Origin: Nephrocerus scutellatus
Lineage: Eukaryota > Arthropoda > Insecta > Diptera > Pipunculidae
NCBI GenBank assembly: GCA_947095585.1
Contig: OX352763.1
Coordinates: 43,574,010 to 43,638,009 of the forward strand
Reading direction: 5' to 3'
DNA: 64,000 nt
Shown: positions 58,901 to 64,000 of the stretch, in pieces
Numbering within the stretch: the stretch's first letter is position 1
Layout of the letters: every line of letters begins with the position of its first letter
The notes under the pieces: model-generated
Databases searched by the model: none
Told to the model about the DNA's origin: nothing
What the model saw: the letters and a program-made list of their open reading frames with translations, nothing else
Made by a program: the position numbers and the translations under genes

Positions 58901-61900
58901 TTTTTTTGCTCTGGAATTTTAATGATTTGATCATTTGAACAGTCGATTTGACCTACCGAGTAATGGCTCAGATACACATAAATAAAGAACATATCATTTG
59001 AATTAATTGCATCAATTGCTGCATTCTTAAATAATATTCAAGCTCATTTAATTTCTCGTTACAGCTTGTTTGGAAATTAAATGCTTTGAATGCGAAAACA
59101 AATAACAACGAATACTCGTAATTTGTTGAATTTTATTAAATATGTTATTTTATATACATAATGTACGTACGATATCTATTCCACATAACTATTGTCCGGC
59201 TAAAGAAGGAATCTCTGAATTGGTTAGTACGTCCGAAGATAGGCCACCATTGACCCGTGGGCTCGAGTTGAGGCACGGATATTACGGATGGGTTAGGGAA
59301 TTGGCGGGATGCACACCGCTTGTGGAAAAAGCGATAAAACAGTGACTAGCAGGAAACATTCCTACGATGTTTAAGCGATTCGATTGTTTTGGATATATTT
59401 ATGTCACCAATAAGTTTTAACGCGCGGTTCTGAATTATGTCTGGTAGATGGAATATGGTTTATGGGGCACCTGCCCAGACAGTACAGTTGTATTCAAGTT
59501 TAGGGCGAATATATGCCTTGTAAATAGTAGCCAGATCTGAAGTGAAGTGAAGTACATCTTGCACCGTTTTAGGAAACCTAAACACCTCGCAGCGTTCTTG
59601 TCGATGTTTGTTTTTAAATATTAACTTCGTGTGCCCGTGGCTGGCTGACCAAATCTTGTGATCAATTTTAACCCACTTGCTTAAGTTTATTCAAACTTTG
59701 CACATATGTGTATCTATTCTATTTAAATTTTGGGCCCCTCGGGCCTCGGGTCGGTGGCTCCCATACAAATATTTTACAAAATTTACCAGATTTTCTTCAA
59801 ATTTTTGTACGCATGTGTATCACCGTTGGGCAATACTTTTTATAAAAATTTAGAAGTGATCGGGCCCCGGGGTCGGTGGGCACCCATACAATTTTTTTTT
59901 AAAAAAAAATATCCCATCTTCTTCAATTTTTATACGCATGTGTATCTCAGATGGACAACACTTTTTGAAAAAATTTGGAGTTATCGGACGGACCCCGGTG
60001 TCGGATGGACCCATACAAAATTTTAAAAAATGTACCCGAATTTCTTCACATTTTATACACATGTGTATTACCTATAGAAACGCTATTTGTAAAAAAATTT
60101 AAGTGATCGGGATAGGGGGCTCCTAAACAATTTACCCGATTTTATTCAAACTTTGCACATTGTGTATCCCCCGATTAGAAAATTTACACAACAAATTTCC
60201 ATTTTTATGAGTTGTTTTATTAATTAGTGCTTTTTGCGTTTTCTTGATTATAAACTTGTTACGTATTTACGTATTTTTCTAGTCGCTTATTTGCGTGGTT
60301 TGCTATATTAATGCTATCTCTAAAACTTTAATCAATAAAATTTCAGTATTAGCCTACATGGAAATTTGTTCTGCTTCGACAAGATCAATCGAGCAGCATC
60401 GGCATTCAGTTCACACATACAACATAAGTCGCAATATCAGCCACAGTCAGACAATGAAGTAAGTAGAACACTGTTACAAATGAAATTATGTACTAAATTC
60501 TTCGTTGTTCGCAGTCTTTCGCCAGTGACGAAGGATATAACATCACTAACATCGTCACCTATAGCTGAAATTCCTCCGGCACTGCCACCAAAGAACAACA
60601 AGCCCCGAAAGGTTTCTTACACACCACCGCCAACGATAATAACAACTCCCCCACCTAGTCCCAAACCATCAAATTTAGGAGCTGAAAGTTATCTCGAGGG
60701 AGGGGGACGCCATGGCCGTGTGATAACATACTCGCAAGGCAGTGAAATGTCCACTGTTTGCGAGGAGATTCTAAGTGATCTGACTGAGGAGGATCAGCTA
60801 CAATTGCATCATTCCCACCATTTGGCAGACGAAGATGCAGAACACCACCGTCATAATCACCACTATCATCAAAATAACAGTGCAAATAGTTCCAACAATA
60901 ACAGCAACAACAACAATGCATTAATGTCACCTATTTCCATGCCTGACATAACCAACGATGGAGATGAAGACATTGATGTTATCCTGAAGAACAACGCGTA
61001 CAACAAAAAGGTAAGCAAATTTAAATCGCGGCCAATATTTGTGATTTATATACGTTTTGCTTGTTACTTTTGTTTCAGGACTGTTCACCTACAAATTCAC
61101 TACCCAAGGATAATATACCCAACCTCTTGGAGGAGATAGATATAAGCTCGTATCTAATAGTTAAGAAGGAGGGTGAAGATGGCCCTGAAGTTAAAGGTGG
61201 ATACATTGATGCATTAATAGTGCACGCTAGTCGTGTGCAAAAGATTTCTGACAATGGTAAGACGGCTTAAGCCGGACACTTAGCAAATAGCGAGTAGCGC
61301 TCATCAAGACAACAAAGGTGTTATTACCCATGACTAGTTGATTCATTTCCATTTGTTTAAGTTTTTGTGTTGTTTTTTTTCCTCTTTCTTTTTGTCGATT
61401 TCATCGTTAAGCTTTTAGTGAAGCTTTCATTACAACATTTAGAACATTCATTCAGCCTATAGATGTTGTTGAAAAACTCACCCTACGCTATACAGTATTG
61501 TACTGTCAGTTAAGTGATCAGAAGAAAAAAGCCGCCAAAGAGACATTTTCACTTCTAGCTAGAGTAGTTAATGATTTAACGTGAGTTCTTGAGCTTTACT
61601 TTTGGACATTCGGCAAACAGTTACCTACTAATATTCTACTTTTATCTGTAGGTCGACTGATTTAACAAATCAAATACTCACTCTACTTGTGGAATTTGTC
61701 TATCAGCTGGTGTGTTCGGGGGAATTATATTTGGCCAAATTGTTACGCAATAAAATTGTCGAGAAGGTAATTTGAGTACACAAGTATATGGAAATGAATA
61801 CTTAATTGAATTTTTGGTTTTTTACTCTCTTCAGATAACTATATACAGAGAGCAAAAGATGTTTACAAATATGTCAAACGAACTGCGATGCACCGTTACG

Positions 61901-62649
61901 AACCAACCGAGTCTGCTTGACCTGAAGTCTCTCGAAATTGCTGAACAGATGACACTCCTCGATGCGGAACTTTTTCAGAAAATCGAAATTCCAGAAGTAT
62001 TATTGTTTGCCAAAGAACAGTGCGAAGAGAAATCGCCGAATTTGAACAAATTCACTGAGCACTTCAACAAAATGTCCTATTGGGCGCGATCAAAAATTCT
62101 CATGTTAAGCGACGCCAAGGATCGAGAGAAACATGTTATAAAGTTTATTAAAATAATGAAACATTTACGAAAGATGAACAATTATAATTCGTATTTGGCA
62201 CTTTTGTCCGCTTTAGATTCGGCGCCAATTCGAAGGTGAGTAATAACATTCATTCATTGCTATATAAAATGATCAAGTTTATGAACGCTCGTCCGTATTA
62301 TTATTAGATTGGAGTGGCATAAAACAATCACAGAAGGCCTAAAGGAGTATTGCACGCTTATTGATTCTAGTTCGAGTTTTCGTATCTACCGTCAGGCATT
62401 GGCTGAAACCAATCCGCCCTGTATTCCATATATGTGAGTACGAGCACCGTCGTCGGGTGGTTGCTATTATTTCACATAAATAAGTAGTCTTTATAAATTT
62501 ATTTGTTAAAATTTCAGTGGACTTGTTTTGCAAGACCTTACATTCGTGCATGTAGGTAATCCTGATTACCTAAAAGACGGTGTCATTAATTTCTCTAAAA
62601 GATGGCAACAGCATAATATCATTGTTAATATGAAACGATTTAAGAAATG
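40758..62649 (+). CDS. C3G: C3G, Rap/Ras guanine nucleotide exchange factor (3' end beyond window)
   Basis: Nineteen coding exons, all with consensus donors and acceptors and matching phases: 40758-40929, 41051-41324, 41385-41602, 41676-41866, 45927-46093, 46177-46287, 50999-51127, 51196-51359, 52517-52681, 52823-53507, 53581-53744, 60347-60458, 60515-61010, 61079-61256, 61412-61580, 61652-61766, 61835-62235, 62308-62433, 62518-62649. They give 1389 complete codons. Domain order: basic N-terminus; conserved KLARRARSFKDDLFEKISLM (about 130); five proline-rich Crk SH3-type motifs (about 366-377, 382-390, 732-738, 804-812, 871-877); REM domain (about 1060-1165); CDC25/RasGEF domain from about 1185. 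Known role: Crk-bound C3G loads GTP on Rap1 downstream of tyrosine-kinase and integrin signals at the membrane. The final part of the catalytic domain lies beyond 64000. No internal stop or frame shift is seen, so the gene is intact as far as visible. Confidence 0.93.
41051..41324 (+). CDS. C3G: C3G exon 2
   Basis: Residues 58-148. A Ser/Thr/Ala-rich low-complexity region is followed by KLARRARSFKDDLFEKISLM and RTPTNTLGR, a conserved N-terminal segment of fly C3G with a basic patch likely to contact membrane or a partner. Confidence 0.9.
41385..41602 (+). CDS. C3G: C3G exon 3
   Basis: Residues 149-221. SHSPHSPKCKN is followed by a helical stretch (VKDISNALKHFRDVISKRK, then VLPGNGTVILETIASMYA). 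Confidence 0.93.
41676..41866 (+). CDS. C3G: C3G exon 4
   Basis: Residues 222-285, helical: VIQSYSLNENSTVLLSATRQ, LGKLIKLCDEVLLSEE, VVDLLEDAVK. Ends in phase 0 before a 4-kb transposon-filled intron. Confidence 0.93.
41976..42215 (-). mobile_element. tRNA-derived SINE, copy 2, head truncated
   Basis: On the minus strand the B box GGTTCGAATCCC remains (around 42192-42205) but the A-box half of the head is missing. The body matches the copies at 34287 and 57398, and the 3' tail is an AT-rich (TAATAA)-like stretch (41955-41985). It lies in C3G intron 4, antisense to the gene. Confidence 0.7.
42338..42866 (+). repeat. Module-repeat family, copy c
   Basis: Begins AACAACCCATAAAAATTAAA, TGTAAATTCTCTAATCGGAG and has two or three modules and a (CCAG)n stretch at 42806-42838. 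It ends GTTAATATAGAGAATTT immediately before the Tc1-like element at 42872. Confidence 0.65.
42403..42428 (+). repeat. (AC)13 microsatellite
   Basis: Thirteen perfect AC units replace the ATACACATGTG of the module repeat, so the run grew inside the transposon copy. Confidence 0.9.
42872..44582 (-). mobile_element. Tc1/mariner-like element with long inverted repeat, left end lost
   Basis: The right tip CGAACACTCTG is followed by TA, equivalent to the tip of the element at 7970. The right inverted repeat spans about 44090-44582. On the minus strand, broken frames give the whole transposase: helix-turn-helix text SKNHLDVDEEIVSNVI and HLHPYHTTPIQELIQ (43677-43414), a MNLNSQEMA stretch for the first Asp region, and WIGRNGPINWSARSPYL / LDFYVRG for the last catalytic Asp. 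The end is IQSQGGHFEHI, whose coding sequence begins at the left boundary. The left repeat (about 480 nt) is missing. The element is dead and lies in C3G intron 4. Confidence 0.65.
44760..45070 (-). pseudogene. LTR-retroelement gag-like remnant (BEL/Pao type?)
   Basis: Minus-strand frame EALVADLTYRFDSIVHVRA followed by LNHLSDFLCSLSNNEASDC resembles the L..RF......HL helical pattern of BEL/Pao polyproteins (DUF1759 region). An adjoining frame gives RWVERHPKAI. It is short and broken; family uncertain. Confidence 0.3.
45120..45300 (+). repeat. Dispersed repeat tail
   Basis: The phrase ATCCAAATCGGTCGAGTCGTT and then CTCGCACGGCCACTTAA is a common ending of insect dispersed repeats. Its other end may be represented by 33935-34200. 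No coding. Confidence 0.3.
45690..45860 (+). pseudogene. Jockey-like LINE scrap
   Basis: CVNDNLRCNDYIFSLQPK and then frames resembling the FLKRCKMYFTL / IYKAYIRPKLEYN order correspond to 10845-11010 of the better copy. It sits 70 nt upstream of C3G exon 5. Confidence 0.5.
45927..46093 (+). CDS. C3G: C3G exon 5
   Basis: Residues 286-340: NLVCLAQQKLKEKEENTFKY and a TSLPDITLTPK end; the donor AA|GTGAGT is in phase 2. Confidence 0.9.
46177..46287 (+). CDS. C3G: C3G exon 6, proline motif 1
   Basis: Residues 341-377: ERDKLEKTKSNPIRASH then SPPPKPPLPNR, a proline-rich SH3-binding-like motif but without the lysine of the Crk consensus. Confidence 0.92.
46577..48152 (-). mobile_element. Jockey-clade LINE, 5'-truncated, 14-bp target duplication
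   Basis: It is flanked by ACTTCTGTTTGTTA on both sides (46563-46576 and 48153-48166). Minus-strand RT runs from SSVTGYRPIALLCCISKVLE through LLDIEKAFDSVW, then a frame shift near 47790, AGVPQGSRLGPILY, MLFADDSITY and a C-terminal thumb ending AGNQYYRG at 46851. The 3' UTR ends in (TTAATC)3 directly at the duplication. The gag, endonuclease and N-terminal RT are missing by normal 5' truncation. It is closely related to the element at 13160-17403 and lies in C3G intron 6, antisense. Confidence 0.9.
48185..50290 (+). mobile_element. RTE-like LINE with endonuclease and partial RT
   Basis: Endonuclease: TRFGTSNIRTLVKATTLAQL, IEILGLSEVRWPGVGE (48479-48730), IVILMGDLNAKVRSDN (about 48905-48950), NNQIDHIAISRKWRSS and a SNHHLVVG block. 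A linker follows with RWTEHFKNVLN (49741-49775). Then RT resumes at RVKQGCTLS and DLDYADDICLL (catalytic YADD, about 49955-49990), KVGLKINVSKTK. The RT fingers and first catalytic Asp are deleted between about 49790 and 49835, and several frame shifts occur. It lies in C3G intron 6, same strand as the gene. Confidence 0.75.
50880..50914 (+). repeat. Three 12-bp tandem units
   Basis: GGGTATGGTTTC is repeated three times in C3G intron 6, 85 nt before exon 7. The upstream stretch 50795-50880 contains ACCCGTCGGCAGTTGACG and related phrases, like the dispersed repeat at 36275 and 38770. Confidence 0.75.
50999..51127 (+). CDS. C3G: C3G exon 7, Crk SH3 motif 2
   Basis: Residues 378-420. PPPLPPKRR matches the Crk SH3 consensus P-x-L-P-x-K/R and is the best Crk-binding candidate of the N-terminal half. 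An Asn-rich spacer follows. Confidence 0.93.
51196..51359 (+). CDS. C3G: C3G exon 8
   Basis: Residues 421-475: SVRSRSPDENSSQCSLDSAL and an acidic EEEELKVLAMETSLEDQFFE tail; phase 1 donor A|GTAAGT. Confidence 0.92.
51407..52460 (-). mobile_element. mariner-type element filling C3G intron 8
   Basis: Flanked by TA (51405-51406 and 52461-52462). The ends CAGGGGCCGGCGGTCGAAGT and CAGAGACCGGCGATCGAAGT (right end in complement) are terminal inverted repeats. The minus strand encodes a helix-turn-helix segment HRKWFAKARIKQNPRQSA and LHVSDRSIRRILN (about 52235-52090) and the C-terminus RAACNAFVKRLGAII / GGYIEQ (about 51605-51530). The middle is damaged by deletion: 1054 bp against about 1.3 kb for complete mariners. 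Confidence 0.85.
52517..52681 (+). CDS. C3G: C3G exon 9
   Basis: Residues 476-530: NPQKRGMKDFEKIASAISTA and SVIASGTPHSVCVVENPEM. The donor G|GTAGAT is a weaker variant. Confidence 0.9.
52823..53507 (+). CDS. C3G: C3G exon 10, Crk SH3 motif 3
   Basis: Residues 531-758, the largest exon. Ser/Thr/Asn/Gln-rich, probably disordered, with QQQQQHQ and DFEHL-type phrases, then VPPALPPKVSK, a Crk-type motif, and YENFDEIDDVKK with a possible phosphotyrosine site. Confidence 0.93.
53581..53744 (+). CDS. C3G: C3G exon 11, Crk SH3 motif 4
   Basis: Residues 759-813: NIFNAHDFPEMRQHCSYQLQ and at its end EEPPPLPMKKKH, a strong Crk-type motif with three lysines. Confidence 0.93.
54085..54443 (+). repeat. Local 90-nt tandem pair with inverted partner
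   Basis: Units 54263-54353 and 54354-54443 are about 90% alike and end in GTTGGGCTTTCTATAGAGAA / GGTTTTG. The complement of that end (AAAACCTTCTCTATAGGAAG) lies at 54085-54104. The result is a direct pair plus an inverted partial copy within 360 nt. Confidence 0.7.
55845..55925 (+). pseudogene. RTE-like LINE C-terminal scrap
   Basis: NWITSALNRDRWRHFLREC matches NWMTSVRNRDRWRDFLQEA at the end of the RTE-like polymerase at 2069-2428. Only about 80 nt. Confidence 0.55.
55985..56075 (+). repeat. Jockey-like LINE 3' tail
   Basis: GGCATTATAAGCGTGAAAAT and CCCTTGAAGCGTGCG match the 3' UTR of the jockey-like family (11450-11490, 21235-21265). A similar tail is at 58090-58165. Confidence 0.5.
56080..57137 (+). 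repeat. Module-repeat family, copy d (longest)
   Basis: Starts CAACCCATAAAAATTAAA; AAATTCTCTAATCGCAG follows. It is interrupted near 56190-56640 by unrelated sequence and then has four modules with TATACACATGTGTG, AAAATCGGG and CCCACGAACCCGGGGCCC-like blocks. The 3' end decays near AAATCTGACCAG. Confidence 0.55.
57310..57783 (+). repeat. Module-repeat family, copy e, split by a SINE
   Basis: The left half (57310-57397) starts AATAAAAGTTCAAAATTTTC and the right half (57694-57783) ends GGTTAATATAGAGAATTT. The junction is a 13-bp duplication made by the inserted SINE. Without the SINE the copy is a single-module element of about 165 bp. Confidence 0.75.
57398..57693 (-). mobile_element. tRNA-derived SINE, copy 3, full length with 13-bp target duplication
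   Basis: AAATCGGGCTTTA flanks both sides (57385-57397 and 57694-57706). On the minus strand the A box GTGGCTCAGTGG (about 57653-57664) and B box GTTCGAATCCC (about 57609-57619) are present. Then the shared body and a tail of TAAT/ATT units at the left end. At 296 bp it defines the family best. Confidence 0.88.
58090..58165 (+). repeat. Jockey-like LINE 3' tail
   Basis: AGCCATTATAAGTGTACGAG, TCCCTTGAAGCGTGCGG, then TAATAATAAA: the family 3' end with a short TAA tail. Confidence 0.45.
58480..58625 (-). mobile_element. SINE copy 4, strongly diverged body
   Basis: Minus-strand text corresponds to the SINE body: TTGCGGTCCAGGACTTAGTT, then GTGCCCTACAATTTCAAGCC, with the head missing. Older than the other three copies. 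Confidence 0.45.
59205..59625 (-). pseudogene. Jockey-like LINE fragment
   Basis: Minus-strand translation with frame shifts gives the GAPxTxxxxLxxIQNRALKLIG region (about 59500-59400), a VTVLSLFPQAVCIPPIP stretch and IFGRTNQF, parallel to 11020-11320 of the + copy. 5' and 3' parts are missing. Confidence 0.6.
59625..60222 (-). repeat. Module-repeat family, copy f, inverted
   Basis: Begins (as read) TTAACTTCGTGTGCCCGTGG; CTGGCTGACCAAATCTTGTG follows. Four modules run in complement and it ends near AAATTTCCATTTTTATGAGT and TGTTTT. It lies 120 nt upstream of C3G exon 12. Confidence 0.65.
60347..60458 (+). CDS. C3G: C3G exon 12
   Basis: Residues 814-850: ILAYMEICSASTRSIEQHRH and a VHTYNISRNI tail. 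Followed by a 56-nt intron. Confidence 0.92.
60515..61010 (+). CDS. C3G: C3G exon 13, Crk SH3 motif 5
   Basis: Residues 851-1016. IPPALPPKNNK is a Crk-type motif. Then TPPPTIITTPPPSPKP, a His/Asn-rich low-complexity stretch and DEDIDVILKNNAYNKK. Confidence 0.95.
61079..61256 (+). CDS. C3G: C3G exon 14, start of REM domain
   Basis: Residues 1017-1075. NLLEEIDISSYLIVKKEGED leads to VKGGYIDALIVHASRVQ, the first helix of the Ras exchanger motif domain. Confidence 0.95.
61412..61580 (+). CDS. C3G: C3G exon 15, REM domain
   Basis: Residues 1076-1131: FSEAFITTFRTFIQPIDVVE, the REM signature F...FL.T.R.F, then QKKKAAKETFSLLARVVND. The acceptor GTTAAG|CT is poor in pyrimidines next to the junction but is the only one in phase. 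Confidence 0.93.
61652..61766 (+). CDS. C3G: C3G exon 16, end of REM domain
   Basis: Residues 1132-1170: LTNQILTLLVEFVYQLVCSG and LYLAKLLRNKIVEK. Confidence 0.95.
61835..62235 (+). CDS. C3G: C3G exon 17, first half of CDC25/RasGEF domain
   Basis: Residues 1171-1303. Family blocks: LLDLKSLEIAEQMTLLDAEL, FNKMSYWARSKILM, KFIKIMKHLRKMNNYNSYLA and LLSALDSAPIRR. These surround the GTPase-binding groove; the helical hairpin that displaces switch 1 follows in later exons. Confidence 0.96.
62308..62433 (+). CDS. C3G: C3G exon 18, RasGEF domain
   Basis: Residues 1304-1345: LEWHKTITEGLKEYCTLIDS, FRIYRQALAETNPPCIPYI, with the conserved NPPCIPY turn before the catalytic hairpin. Confidence 0.96.
62518..62649 (+). 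CDS. C3G: C3G exon 19, RasGEF domain; next exon not in window
   Basis: Residues 1346-1389: GLVLQDLTFVHVGNPDYLKD and RWQQHNIIVNMKRFKK. The donor TG|GTAAGC is in phase 2. The family needs a further 50-80 residues, none of which I find up to 64000. Confidence 0.95.
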
Positions 62650-63329
62650 GTAAGCAAAGGATGTGTTTTAATTAATTTGTTTATTTAATTTAAAAATATA
62701 TTTTCTACTTAATTTTTATTTTAATTTTAATACCTGTGACATGTTAGGTTAGGGTTGGTGTGGTGGAATTGCTAGCAATTTCATAGATTTGATTCCTAAG
62801 CGAGCGATTTTCTTTAAATTCTTCGTGGTTTTTAGTTTAATTTCTAGTTGAGTTTTTTTTAAAATAAGTAATGTTGTAAGTCTACTTGGATCTGGTTGCT
62901 GTTTTCTCTATCAGTTTAATAATTGAATCATTTTTGTATATCACCTAAGGGGGAACGAACGCTGCCTGCCTGTTATTTTTAATTAATTTAATTAATAATT
63001 AAATAAATCAAAATTTAGAAAATTTGTCAAATTTATCAAAATGGATATAGATTTAAATTTGTAATGATTTAGCAGTGGGTCTTGATGATCAATTACTGCC
63101 ACCAAACCAAGCCGTATAAAATAAAATAAATGGTTTTTGATTGAGAGCTCCCAATTTCTTTATCAAATAAAATAGATTGTGTTTCCTACATCATTCAAAT
63201 GTGCGTGAATGGCTTTGGGTTGCTGACTGGTCCAAATGCTTAGTGACGATGCCATTGAGCCAGAAATGGGCGTCATCCCTGAGAAAGCTTAGCGCACGTA
63301 AAGCGTACTTTGATAAAAATTTTGTATAA

Positions 63330-63425
63330 TTTGCAAAACTAGATGACATCTGCTCAAAATCGATCGAGAAATTTTTTGCAGGGGGCCATGACCGGACCAC
63401 GGTTGTTGAGCCAAATATGATGATG
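63330..63425 (+). repeat. RTE-like LINE 3' tail
   Basis: TAGATGACATCTGCTCAAAA, then a TTTGCAGGGGGCCATGACCG block and GGTTGTTGAGCCAAATATGA, the tail seen in complement at 2050-2150. It ends in GATGATGAT. Confidence 0.5.
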
Positions 63426-63825
63426 ATAACTTGCAAACGCTGTTGAAGCATGTCATTTTCCATGATTAATTAAAATGGCAAGAATAGAGGATTGAAAGCT
63501 CAAACCAACCGCAGGTAACTTCACGCATTACCGAAAACCCTAATATAAAAATTCTTACACGACGACAGCTGAATGAATGTTTAAGTGTAATTACGAATTT
63601 TTTAAATTATTTCTTTTCAATTTGCAGTTGGATCGACAAAATTTTAATATATATTTGCCTTTTTATATGATCGGGGATATGAACATTGTAAAAAAAGGGT
63701 AGGCTGTGTCGGATACACGGCCGCGGGATTTGGTCGTGACAACGTCTGCCCGGGACGAAAGAAAAAAAAAACAACGAACGGACATCTCAAAATCTAAAAA
63801 CGGCATCTAAAACTCAAAACTGCAG

Positions 63826-64000
63826 ACCATAATTTCATGCGAATCGCCTGAGAAATGGTTTTGTCCCCGTAATTCCAGACCGTAATGACCATATTCCAGA
63901 ATATCCATAGGAACAAGTTTTATAGCCGCATCTTAGTCCTACATACCGAATTTCATGCGAATCGCTTGAGAAATGCCTTAGTTCCAAAAATTCTAGTTCC
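63826..64000 (+). repeat. Tandem repeat, about 120-nt units
   Basis: AATTTCATGCGAATCGCCTGAGAAATG at 63832 and its near match at 63951 (CGCTTGAGAAATGCC) start two units, each followed by a GTTTTGTCCCCGTAATTCCAG-like line. The second unit is cut by the window end. Confidence 0.6.

Larger units (their letters stand above)
53745..60346 (+). other. C3G intron 11 (6.6 kb)
   Basis: The largest visible intron. It holds a duplicated 90-nt unit (54263-54443), LINE scraps, module-repeat copies d, e and f, and SINE copies. Stretches 54620-55700 and 58640-59200 are AT-rich with no feature I can name. A possible cassette exon is described under findings. Confidence 0.6.
62650..64000 (+). other. C3G intron 19 (incomplete)
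   Basis: AT-rich intron start. A TTTGCAG acceptor-like site at 63621-63627 is followed by a stop after about 14 codons that do not fit the RasGEF C-terminus, so it is probably not an exon. The end of the intron lies outside. Confidence 0.5.

Noticed and set aside
63621..63675. C3G terminal exon after TTTGCAG at 63621-63627
   Set aside because: The frame stops after about 14 codons and does not resemble the conserved end of the RasGEF domain.
1..64000. CRISPR array, operon, phage or bacterial defence system
   Set aside because: The split genes, fly-type introns and LINE/SINE content show eukaryotic DNA; tandem repeats here lack the equal spacers of CRISPR arrays.

Overview
The window looks like nuclear DNA of a higher fly. 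I infer a schizophoran dipteran, possibly a tephritid-type fruit fly. The evidence is AT-rich sequence, 55-120 nt introns with GTAAGT/GTGAGT donors, and protein similarity to fly C3G and MAGE. There are no bacterial operons, CRISPR arrays, rRNA or functional tRNA genes. Two host genes can be reconstructed exon by exon; nearly everything else recognisable is transposon-derived.

Host genes. (1) C3G (Rap1/Ras guanine nucleotide exchange factor, Crk SH3 partner) runs on the + strand from an ATG at 40758 past the right end of the window. I resolve 19 coding exons (4169 nt, 1389 complete codons) with matching phases at every junction. They encode an N-terminal region, five proline-rich Crk-SH3-type motifs, the REM domain and most of the CDC25/RasGEF domain. 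The last exon(s) lie beyond 64000. (2) A compact four-exon MAGE-domain gene (SMC5/6-complex Nse3 type) lies on the - strand at 20806-19773 and encodes 199 residues.

Layout. 1-7300: remnants of a gypsy-like integrase, a mariner, an RTE-like LINE and a short-module repeat. 7344-7964: solo LTR, abutting a Tc1/mariner-like element with very long inverted repeats (7970-9295). 9338-11612: pieces of a jockey-like LINE, one interrupted by a spliced-BED-finger hAT element with a perfect 8-bp target duplication. 11690-17525: RTE-like LINE carrying a jockey-clade LINE (gag, endonuclease, RT), with a 460-bp tandem duplication across the junction. 18637-19601: decayed mariner. 19773-20806: MAGE. 23705-28981: full-length but dead LOA-type LINE (DUF4780-like ORF1, endonuclease, RT, RNase H) flanked by a 14-bp target duplication. 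29100-32470: two oppositely oriented tandem arrays. 34287-39330: SINE, hAT MITE inside another repeat, and a degenerate tandem array. 40758-64000: C3G, whose introns hold SINEs, a Tc1-like element, a jockey copy with 14-bp target duplication, an RTE-like LINE, a 1054-bp mariner and several copies of the module repeat.

C3G would couple Crk adaptor signals at the membrane to Rap1 activation; MAGE is expected to act in nuclear genome maintenance. Nothing links the two beyond proximity. The transposons show nested insertion in datable order, which is the main non-genic interest of the window.
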